Positions 1 through 6,086 of a stretch of 6,268 nt of DNA are shown in pieces. The notes below the pieces were generated by a model. That model was not told the origin of the DNA. It saw only the letters and a program-made list of their open reading frames with translations, and made no database searches. The position numbers were made by a program, and so were the translations under genes. Position 1 is the stretch's first letter. Every line of letters begins with the position of its first letter. The DNA comes from Bacteroidaceae bacterium (GTDB lineage Bacteria; Bacteroidota; Bacteroidia; Bacteroidales; Bacteroidaceae), in assembly GCA_016284115.1 (NCBI GenBank), contig JAEEOD010000359.1, positions 1 to 6,268 of the forward strand. The letters are read 5' to 3'.

Positions 1-18
1 TATACGAGTTCCATGGTT

Positions 19-204
19 ATATTGCAAAATTGCAAATTGCATTCATTTTTTTTCAAGAGCCGAAGAAAAAGTAAGAATAATTATGTATAATATATAGTTA
101 ATATATTGATATACAATAAGTTATAATAATATTATATAGATATTTAAGTATACTTTCTCTTTTACACTAAAATTTTTTGCATGCAATTTGCAATTTTGCA
201 ATAT
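19..204. repeat. Perfect 24-bp inverted repeat around an AT-rich core
   Basis: Positions 19-42 are the exact reverse complement of 181-204, with 138 bp between them; the match stops at both ends. Each arm is itself repetitive: the left arm reads ATTGCAAA, ATTGCAAA, TTGCAT, and the right arm mirrors it. The spacer is nearly all A/T. No convincing target-site duplication flanks the arms and no transposase is present. A non-autonomous element (MITE-like), paired protein-binding sites, or a large cruciform or hairpin are all possible. The symmetry is directly seen; its function is unknown. Confidence 0.8.
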
Positions 205-254
205 TGCGCAAAAATCGCCTTTGCATAGACATTGTCATTATGCATTAATAGATG

Positions 255-363
255 AAGGCTAAGGTTCGATGCTTGAAGGCCATAGGCCTTATTGCCGAAG
301 ACCTTAGACCTTCCGTCAGAAGACCTAATGTCTTATGAACAAAGACATAGGCGTTCCTTGACA
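255..363. repeat. Degenerate tandem array, 22-bp period, about five units
   Basis: Units begin at 255, 276, 298, 320 and 342, giving spacings of 21, 22, 22 and 22 bp. Every unit starts AAGRC, and the first 15 bases approximate AAGRCCWTAGRCCTT, an imperfect dyad. The second unit is the clearest: AAGGCC and GGCCTT around ATA (276-290). The last 7 bases of each unit vary. Neighbouring units can also pair: 324-334 (CCTAATGTCTT) against 342-351 (AAGACATAGG) with one bulged base. A period of about two helical turns would suit protein binding on one DNA face; a structured RNA is the alternative. I do not recognise a named family. Confidence 0.6.
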
Positions 364-385
364 GGAATATATATAGGCAGTTTTT

Positions 386-443
386 GTTAATAAAGTGCAA
401 ATTCTATGGATTAATACTATGTATTTGCGCTTTTTTTATTAAC
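386..443 (+). terminator. Stem-loop with T7 tract, possible terminator or attenuator
   Basis: GTGCAAAT (395-402) pairs with ATTTGCGC (423-430) through eight pairs, including one T-G wobble, around a 20-base loop. AAA (392-394) precedes the stem and a run of seven T follows it (431-437). Outer bases also match: GTTAAT (386-391) with ATTAAC (438-443), leaving four bulged T. The shape resembles a rho-independent terminator for transcripts arriving from the left, but the stem is weak, the loop is long and no + strand gene is visible upstream. The outer 3' arm overlaps the candidate nhaD promoter, so a regulatory role is equally possible. Confidence 0.35.
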
Positions 444-447
444 TTTG
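440..447 (+). promoter_or_regulatory. Candidate Bacteroidetes -7 promoter box for nhaD
   Basis: TAACTTTG matches the TAnnTTTG -7 element of the Bacteroidetes primary sigma factor exactly. It would place the transcription start near 454 and leave a leader of about 30 bases before the ATG at 483. No TTTG-type -33 element sits at the usual distance, which lowers confidence. A second weak candidate uses TTG at 358-360 with AGTTTTTG at 379-386, but it lacks the TA. Confidence 0.45.
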
Positions 448-482
448 ACACCCTAAAGTGAATAAGTGTAAAAAGTAATACG

Positions 483-1805
483 ATGACCATTGCCATACTC
501 TGCCTGATGCTGCTGGCCTATCTGCTGATAGCTACGGAGCACATACACCACGTCAATAAATCTACTGTGGCCATGTTTGCTGGTGTCACGGGATGGATTC
601 TCTACATCATCGGTGGAGCCGACAAGGAAATGGTGGCCGGAGAGGTGTTTGTGCGACATTCTGCCTACATCTGCAGCATTGTGCTCTATCTGCTTTCGAC
701 GATGGCCATTGTGGAGGTATTGACTCAGACGGGTTGCTTCGATTTTATCACCTCGCTCCTGAGAACCAGGAACATGAGGCGCTTCCTCTGGGGGACGGTG
801 TTTGTGACTTTCCTCCTGAGTGCCAACCTCGACAACCTGACTACCACGGTGCTGATGCTGATGCTTACAAGGAGACTGTTACAGAATCGCCGACAGCGGC
901 TCTACATAGGAGCAGCCATAGTGATTTCGGCTTGTTGTGGGGGTATGTTTACGGTCATTGGCGATGTCACTACCCTGATGATTTGGACCAAGGGTGCCAT
1001 CACTGCTACCAGTTTTGCGGGAGCGATGATTCTGCCTGCCCTGGTGGCAACGGCTATACCCACACTGCTCATCTCCTTCGAACTTCCTGATACAGTGGAC
1101 ATTCAGCGTCCCTCGGTCATCTACCGAGGTGATGATAGCATGATGCCCCTGTGGCAACGCTGCGTTATGCTCTTCCTGGGTATTGGAGGATTGTGGTTCG
1201 TGCCTACTTTCCACCGACTCACCCTGTTGCCTCCCTTCTTGGGTAGCCTGTGTGTGCTGGGTGTCATCTGGGTGCTGAATGAGATTTTCAACCACCGAGG
1301 CATCCATAGCGATCAGCCCCTCTATCTCCCCGGAAGTGACAGAAGACTGCAGTACGAGGTGCTGCAGACCATCATGTTCTTCATCGGAGTGGCCCTGTCG
1401 GTGAGCGTGCTGGTGGAGGTTGGAGCCATGACTGCCGCAGGAAACTGGATAGACACCCATGTGCATGACATCTACGTCTTTGCCATCTTCATGAGTGTGC
1501 TCTCTGCAGTGTTGGACAACATCTGCCTCGTGTTCTCCGCCATCAACATCTATGACGTGGCACAGGGAGCACAGACTGCTTATGAGGAGTTCTTCGTGCA
1601 GAATGGTCAGTACTGGCACTTGTGCATCATCTCGGCCTGTGTGGGTGGTTGCTTGCTGCCCATAGGAAGCACGGCAGGCTATGCTTTGATGAAGAGCGAG
1701 GACTCCAGCATGTGGTGGTATTTCCGCCATATTTCCTTCAAGGTTCTGCTGGGGTGGACGGCAGCTCTCATCACCTATTTCGGGGTGGACTATTTCTTAA
1801 GATGA
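483..1805 (+). CDS. nhaD: NhaD-type Na+/H+ antiporter, 440 aa
   Basis: This is an inner-membrane sodium:proton antiporter of the NhaD family (ion transporter superfamily), which exports Na+ in exchange for H+. The protein is very hydrophobic, with roughly 11-13 membrane segments, and has two halves. Half one carries SANLDNLTTT (S113, D117, N118, T120-T122) and GDVTT (D161, T163, T164). Half two carries SAVLDN (S341, D345, N346) and IGSTAG (395-399 region). These polar intramembrane motifs are NhaD hallmarks, and residues of this kind are needed for transport in Vibrio NhaD. Length is normal or slightly short. The ATG at 483 starts directly at the first membrane segment, and its upstream bases are A-rich without a Shine-Dalgarno, as usual in Bacteroidetes. 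After D345-N346 the sequence is ICLVF, where I recall VPLVA in typical members. It is probably its own transcription unit, from the candidate promoter at 440-447. Its physiological role here (salt or alkaline tolerance) is inference. Confidence 0.9.
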   Translation: MTIAILCLMLLAYLLIATEHIHHVNKSTVAMFAGVTGWILYIIGGADKEMVAGEVFVRHSAYICSIVLYLLSTMAIVEVLTQTGCFDFITSLLRTRNMRRFLWGTVFVTFLLSANLDNLTTTVLMLMLTRRLLQNRRQRLYIGAAIVISACCGGMFTVIGDVTTLMIWTKGAITATSFAGAMILPALVATAIPTLLISFELPDTVDIQRPSVIYRGDDSMMPLWQRCVMLFLGIGGLWFVPTFHRLTLLPPFLGSLCVLGVIWVLNEIFNHRGIHSDQPLYLPGSDRRLQYEVLQTIMFFIGVALSVSVLVEVGAMTAAGNWIDTHVHDIYVFAIFMSVLSAVLDNICLVFSAINIYDVAQGAQTAYEEFFVQNGQYWHLCIISACVGGCLLPIGSTAGYALMKSEDSSMWWYFRHISFKVLLGWTAALITYFGVDYFLR

Positions 1806-1927
1806 AGGATGAAGAATTAAAAATGAAGGCTGCGATTAAGCGAGAGAAAAGCCAAACTCGTTTGAGCAATTCCGAGCGAGAGCATCCTCGAGACGAAGTC
1901 TCAATAATGAATAATGAAAATTATTAT
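1802..1927. repeat. Intergenic short-repeat block with hairpins
   Basis: The nhaD-nuclease spacer is made of short repeats. ATGAAGG occurs at 1802-1808 and 1823-1829, with ATGAAGA at 1809-1815. AGCGAGAG occurs at 1839-1846 and 1875-1882. GAGAC (1890-1894) and GTCTC (1898-1902) form a perfect hairpin with a GAA loop, followed by AT-rich ATAATGA-like repeats. No T tract follows the hairpin, so it is not a good terminator. No TAnnTTTG box was found. The block resembles dispersed intergenic repeats of Prevotella genomes as I remember them; this is not proven from one copy. Confidence 0.45.
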
Positions 1928-1931
1928 CTCG

Positions 1932-1956
1932 CCCTTTGAGGGAGAGACAGAAAGGG
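1932..1956 (+). promoter_or_regulatory. Leader hairpin just before the first nuclease gene
   Basis: CCCTTT (1932-1937) can pair with AAAGGG (1951-1956), and alternatively CCCT (1932-1935) with AGGG (1939-1942); the two foldings exclude each other. The longer stem is followed by TCTTTTATT directly before the ATG at 1966, so it could act as a weak terminator between nhaD and the nucleases or modulate translation. The pairing is seen; any role is inferred. Confidence 0.3.
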
Positions 1957-1965
1957 TCTTTTATT

Positions 1966-3666
1966 ATGAAATATAGAAGTTTAGCTTTGATTGTAGCAGT
2001 GTGTTGCTTGAGCATCTCCCATGCTTTCGACACCTCATATTATAGGGAAGCCACAGGTAAGAAACAGGCCGCACTGAAGACAGCCCTTTACAAGATAATG
2101 GGTAACCCCACGACGAAAAACTATGGGGAACTGTGGTATTGGTACTATGATACTGACCGCCGTAGCGATAAATCCTGCATCGACCGCTATAGCAATGAGG
2201 TGCGCTACTTCTCTTCGCAGAATGGGAGTGCACTCAGTGGCATGAACAAGGAACATGGTATTGCCCAATCGTGGTGGGGTGGTGGTACCACAGGCATCGG
2301 TGCTGACTTGCAACACGTTATGCCCAGTGACACGGAAGCCAATTCGAAGAAGAGCAACTATGGTATGGGAGTGGTTACCCAGCAATCATGGACCAATGGG
2401 AGCATCAAGGTGGGAAAAGGATATGCTGGCAACAATGGACTTGTCAACATGTGGGAACCTGCCGATAAGTGGAAGGGCGACTTCGCACGCATCTATTTCT
2501 ACATCGTCACGGCTTATGAAGGTAAAGCCTTGGTGCAACAGGAAGGTGCCAACACCATGCAGAACAACACCTATCCCAAACTGCAACCTTGGGCCTATCA
2601 ACTCTATCTGGAATGGGCAAAGAATGACCCTGTCGATGCCATAGAAATAGCCCGTAACGAGGCTGTTTATAAGATTCAGAGCAATCGTAATCCCTTCATC
2701 GACTATCCCGGTCTGGAACAATACATCTGGGGCGATTATCAGGCTGTTGCCTTTAACCCCACCAACTACCAAAATCCCTTTGACGACAGCGGACTGGAAA
2801 CACCCACAGCATCGTTCCAGGAAAGCGAAAAGCAAATGGAAGTGGGGGAGACCTATACGCAAAAGGTGCAGACCAACAGCAATGGAGAAGTCACCTATGA
2901 GAGCTCAGACCCCAGAGTGGCTAAGGTGGACAGCAAGTCGGGACTGGTAACTGCCATAGCAGCAGGAACCGCCATCATCACTGCTACCATTGCAGCAACA
3001 GCAGTGTACAAGGCCACCGTGGCAAGCTACAAAGTGAAGGTGGGAAGTGGAGAACAACCCGGAGGCGACGGTTCCACTTATGAGAAGGTAGCCACCACAC
3101 CCAGTGACTGGAGTGGTACGTATCTCATCGTATATGAAACAGAGGGCAAGGCACTGGATGGCTCCCTGAAGTCCATTGACGCTGCAGGTAACTACGTCTC
3201 AGTAAACATTAAACAAGGAACCATAACCGTAAACGAATCCACAGAGAAGGCTGAAGTGCGCATAGCTCCTGCCGAAGGAGGTTACACCATACAGGGCACA
3301 TCGGGCTCGTACATTGGCACAAGTTCATCGAAGAACACCATCGAGAACTCAGAGACAGTTCTCGTCAACACCTTTAGCCTGGGTGGTGACGGCGTGAGCA
3401 TCCTTTCCTCACAAGGCAGCTATATGCGTTTCAACACAAGTGCCGACCGTTTCCGTTATTACAAGTCTGGTCAGCAACCTGTTCAACTCTACCGTCGCAC
3501 CACCTCTGATGGCATAGGTGGCCTAAGTGCCAATTCTAAGTTCAAAGTTCAGGGTTCAGCGTTGTATGACCTTGTTGGACGTAAGGTAAGCAATGCCCCA
3601 GCCAATAACGCCAAACTGCCGAAGGGACTCTACATTCGTCAGGGCAAGAAATATTTGGTAAGATGA
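1966..3666 (+). CDS. Secreted endonuclease I family nuclease with Ig-like domain and sorting-like tail, 566 aa
   Basis: This is a probable extracellular or periplasmic DNase/RNase of the endonuclease I (EndA/NucM/Vvn, beta-beta-alpha-metal) family. Residues 1-20 are a type I signal peptide ending SHA. The nuclease domain covers about 22-262: E96-H97 in MNKEHGIAQSWW (H97 the likely general base), DLQHVMPSD (114-122), N126 as likely metal ligand, WEP (163-165), KGDFAR (170-175), DPV...RNEAVY (221-235) and NRNPFID (240-246). An Ig-like group 2 domain follows (about 280-358), then a beta-rich domain (about 372-511) beginning near DWSGTYLIVYE. The end (about 530-566: LYDLVGRKV, LPKGLYI, GKK) resembles a type IX secretion sorting domain. 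I chose ATG 1966, not the in-frame TTG at 1936, because the signal peptide begins there. The usual EHxxP proline is Ala100. It overlaps the next gene by ATGA. Nucleic-acid scavenging is the likely role; activity is inferred. Confidence 0.88.
   Translation: MKYRSLALIVAVCCLSISHAFDTSYYREATGKKQAALKTALYKIMGNPTTKNYGELWYWYYDTDRRSDKSCIDRYSNEVRYFSSQNGSALSGMNKEHGIAQSWWGGGTTGIGADLQHVMPSDTEANSKKSNYGMGVVTQQSWTNGSIKVGKGYAGNNGLVNMWEPADKWKGDFARIYFYIVTAYEGKALVQQEGANTMQNNTYPKLQPWAYQLYLEWAKNDPVDAIEIARNEAVYKIQSNRNPFIDYPGLEQYIWGDYQAVAFNPTNYQNPFDDSGLETPTASFQESEKQMEVGETYTQKVQTNSNGEVTYESSDPRVAKVDSKSGLVTAIAAGTAIITATIAATAVYKATVASYKVKVGSGEQPGGDGSTYEKVATTPSDWSGTYLIVYETEGKALDGSLKSIDAAGNYVSVNIKQGTITVNESTEKAEVRIAPAEGGYTIQGTSGSYIGTSSSKNTIENSETVLVNTFSLGGDGVSILSSQGSYMRFNTSADRFRYYKSGQQPVQLYRRTTSDGIGGLSANSKFKVQGSALYDLVGRKVSNAPANNAKLPKGLYIRQGKKYLVR
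3663..3666 (+). other. ATGA start/stop overlap between the two nuclease genes
   Basis: The ATG of the second nuclease (3663-3665) overlaps the TGA of the first (3664-3666). Such overlaps usually mean one mRNA and translational coupling, so the paralogs are probably made together. The signal peptide directly after this ATG supports it as the true start. Confidence 0.85.
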
Positions 3667-6083
3667 AAAGAACTGTATTGTTTATAGTATTGTTCCTCCT
3701 TTCTGCGGTCTCATACGCTATCACAAGGAGCAACCTAGTGTCGTATGCAAGTGCGCTGAATGGAAAGAAAAAGTCCGAACTGAAGACGGCTGTCTACAAT
3801 ATCATTAAAGACCCATCCACACTAACTTACGGTGGTGGTTATAAGAATACTTGGTGGGGCTTCTACCAGACCGACCGCATAGCATCAACCAATGAGTGTA
3901 TCAATCGCTATAGTTCCAAGAAGTTCTACTTCGAAACCAACCAGTACACGGCCATCTCGGGCATGAACATCGAGCACTCTTTTCCCAAGAGTTGGTGGGG
4001 AGGTGCTAATAATTCTGCTTATAAGGATCTCTTTAATCTTTATCCGTCTGACTCAGAGGCCAATTCCTACAAGAGTAATTATCCTATGGATATAGTAACG
4101 GATGTGGATGAAGAAAAGTCTGGAGAGGAAGGTTATGATATAATAGGCAAATCTACGATTAATGGAGAACCAAACCAGTGGTGTTGGGAACCTGGAGATC
4201 AATACAAAGGTGATTTCTCCAGAGTCTATATGTATATGGCTACTTGTTATCAGAATCTTACTTGGTCGGGTACACAAGGTCTGCAGCAGTTGGAGAATAA
4301 TACATGGCCTACTTTAAGGGAATGGGCCTACACTCTCTATCTGCAATGGATAAAGAGCGACCCGGTAAGTGAGCTGGAGGTAACTCGCAACGATGCTGTT
4401 TACAACATACAGAACAACCGAAACCTCTTTGTCGATTATCCCTACCTTGCTGAATACATATGGGGAGATAGTGTAGATGTGGCTTTTAATCCCTACACAT
4501 CTATTACCACAGCTTCGGATGATAACCGATATTATGGTGGTTCCATACCTGCAACACCCAGCATTTCGCTCAATCAAACTTCTGCAACCCTGCAGGTTGG
4601 CAGTTCACTCCGACTCACAGCTTATCCCCAAAACGCAGGTACAGCCCAAGTTTCATGGTCGAGCACTGATACAAATATTGCCACAGTATCTAATGGTGTG
4701 GTTACTGGTGTTGCAGTAGGTACGACAACAATCACCGCAAGCATTGAGGTCAGTGAAATTACTTACTCGGCTTCATGTAATGTTACTGTAACCTCAGGCG
4801 GGACAACCATTGAGGGCGATTATGTGAAGGTTACCTCTGCACCTGTTGATTGGAGTGGTACTTATCTGATAGTGTATGAAAGTTCAACTACGGCAGGCCA
4901 AATACTTAAGGGAAGTGCTATTGCGAATTCCAATAATGGCGTTAGTGTAACAATTTCGTCAGGCACTATTGCTAATAACACAGATGTTGCTGCTAACGAA
5001 TTCACTATTGTCTCCAAGGCGGGAGGCTATTCTATTCAGGGTAAGGATGGGAATTACATTGGTGGAAAAAGTGGTAGCAATGTTCTTAATTTTGGCTCTA
5101 CAGACTCATATACAAACACAATATCTTATGATTCTTCAAATGGTTGTGTGCTTATTACCTGCAATACGTCTGTACTGAGATATAACGTAAGTTCAACTCT
5201 GTTCCGTTATTATCAGGCTTCCAGTTACTCCAATAAAGCAGCTATTCAACTCTACAAGAAGACGGAATCTACACCCGTTACCCCCAGCATCACTTTGAGC
5301 GAGATTGCAGTATCGCTAACGGTTGGAGAAACAAAGACCCTCTATGCTACAACACAGAATGCTAATGGCGCATCAGTAACATGGTTGAGCAGTAATACAA
5401 GCGTTGCCACAGTATCTAATGGTATTGTCACAAGTAAAGCGGTAGGTAGTGCAACCATCACTGCAAAGATAACTGTAAATGGAACAAACTATACAGCAAC
5501 CTGCAATGTCACTGTTACAGACAACAGCTCACCAGAAGGAAATGGAACACTCGAAAGCCCATACTCTGTGGCAGAAGTACTTGCCTTGTATGCAGAAAAT
5601 AAAGTTCCCACTACTTATGTTTATGTTAGGGGTATAATTTCGAATATAAAGTCTTTGGATGTGTCTCAGTGGACAAGAGCACAATATTATATATCTGATG
5701 ATGGTACTACCACTAATCAGTTCTATGTCTATAATGGCTTATATCTCAATCAAGCAAGCTTCACTTCTAATGACCAAATACAAGTGGGTGATGAGGTTGT
5801 GATATATGGAAAGCTCACTACTTATGGCACCACTAACGAGTTTGCTGCTAATAACTATGTTGTAAGTCTTGTGCGTCCTTCAACCTTTCTGCTTGGCGAT
5901 GTAAATAAGGACAATGATATAACTATTGCCGACGTGACTGCTTTGGTGAACATCATTTTGGGTAAGGACAACGGGCCAGAACCTCTATACAACCACGAGG
6001 CTACTGATGTGAACGAGGATGGAGGTATAACCATTGCCGACGTAACGGCCTTGGTGAACATTATTCTGGGAAAGACTAATTAG
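3663..6083 (+). CDS. Secreted multidomain endonuclease I family nuclease ending in dockerin repeats, 806 aa
   Basis: This is a paralog of the preceding nuclease with a longer C-terminal part. Residues 1-19 form a signal peptide ending SYA. The endonuclease I domain (about 20-278) has the more typical motif IEHSFPKSWWGG (E104, H105), DLFNLYPSD (122-130), N134 as likely metal ligand, WEP (175-177), KGDFSR (182-187), TRNDAVY (241-247) and NNRNLFVDYP (251-260). Next come an Ig-like group 2 domain (about 298-377), a DWSGTYLIVYE beta-rich domain (about 387-533), a second Ig-like domain (about 540-619), an OB-fold-like domain (about 626-737, with VYVRGIIS, YYISDD and VGDEVVIYGKL), and two dockerin-type calcium loops (746-768 and 782-804). 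There is no sorting-like tail. Parts of the gene are visibly richer in A/T than the first paralog. It probably cleaves nucleic acids outside the cell or at its surface; the dockerin suggests docking to a partner, which is not seen here. Confidence 0.88.
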   Translation: MKRTVLFIVLFLLSAVSYAITRSNLVSYASALNGKKKSELKTAVYNIIKDPSTLTYGGGYKNTWWGFYQTDRIASTNECINRYSSKKFYFETNQYTAISGMNIEHSFPKSWWGGANNSAYKDLFNLYPSDSEANSYKSNYPMDIVTDVDEEKSGEEGYDIIGKSTINGEPNQWCWEPGDQYKGDFSRVYMYMATCYQNLTWSGTQGLQQLENNTWPTLREWAYTLYLQWIKSDPVSELEVTRNDAVYNIQNNRNLFVDYPYLAEYIWGDSVDVAFNPYTSITTASDDNRYYGGSIPATPSISLNQTSATLQVGSSLRLTAYPQNAGTAQVSWSSTDTNIATVSNGVVTGVAVGTTTITASIEVSEITYSASCNVTVTSGGTTIEGDYVKVTSAPVDWSGTYLIVYESSTTAGQILKGSAIANSNNGVSVTISSGTIANNTDVAANEFTIVSKAGGYSIQGKDGNYIGGKSGSNVLNFGSTDSYTNTISYDSSNGCVLITCNTSVLRYNVSSTLFRYYQASSYSNKAAIQLYKKTESTPVTPSITLSEIAVSLTVGETKTLYATTQNANGASVTWLSSNTSVATVSNGIVTSKAVGSATITAKITVNGTNYTATCNVTVTDNSSPEGNGTLESPYSVAEVLALYAENKVPTTYVYVRGIISNIKSLDVSQWTRAQYYISDDGTTTNQFYVYNGLYLNQASFTSNDQIQVGDEVVIYGKLTTYGTTNEFAANNYVVSLVRPSTFLLGDVNKDNDITIADVTALVNIILGKDNGPEPLYNHEATDVNEDGGITIADVTALVNIILGKTN
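5898..6074 (+). repeat. Duplicated dockerin-type calcium-loop repeat in the coding sequence
   Basis: Two 69-bp units (5898-5966 and 6006-6074) encode near-identical loops. By hand count 54 of 69 bases match, and the last 16 residues of each unit, ITIADVTALVNIILGK, are identical. Calcium-ligand positions 1, 3, 5, 7 and 12 are D746, N748, D750, D752 and D757 in the first loop, and D782, N784, D786, G788 and D793 in the second. This is the usual paired F-hand layout of type I dockerins. Confidence 0.85.
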
Positions 6084-6086
6084 AAG

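Larger units (their letters stand above)
1..482. other. Gene-free, structured upstream region
   Basis: No credible coding region is visible here on either strand. From left to right it holds the left arm of a 24-bp inverted repeat, an almost pure A/T stretch (about 61-175), the right arm, a cluster of TTGCAA-like words (177-227), a degenerate array with a 22-bp period, a stem-loop with a T tract, and a -7-like promoter box. No tRNA-like cloverleaf was recognised. The sub-features are listed separately. The gene to the left of the window is not visible, so this may be only part of a longer intergenic region. Confidence 0.75.

Noticed and set aside
61..175. AT-rich stretch as a replication origin
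   Set aside because: AT-rich DNA beside repeated ATTGCAAA words suggested an origin, but no DnaA-box (TTATCCACA-like) sequences or origin-associated genes are visible.
255..363. CRISPR array
   Set aside because: Units are only 22 bp including the variable part, there is no conserved repeat plus spacer of usual size, and no cas gene is present.
879..1730. Long open frame (283 codons) on the minus strand
   Set aside because: It lies fully antisense to nhaD, whose conserved motifs explain the + strand. Its translation is rich in His, Gln and Ser with no recognisable domain or membrane pattern.
1890..1902. GAGAC/GTCTC hairpin as the nhaD terminator
   Set aside because: The stem is perfect but only five pairs, and no T tract follows.
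1936..1965. Upstream in-frame TTG start for the first nuclease
   Set aside because: It would add ten charged and polar residues before a clear signal peptide that begins at ATG 1966.
1966..2025. Lipoprotein signal in the first nuclease (Cys-Cys near residue 14)
   Set aside because: The residues before the cysteines (VAVCC) do not fit a lipobox, and a normal cleavage site SHA is present at residue 20.
2386..2862. Minus-strand open frame (158 codons) within the first nuclease
   Set aside because: It is a shadow of the conserved endonuclease I domain on the other strand, with no independent features.
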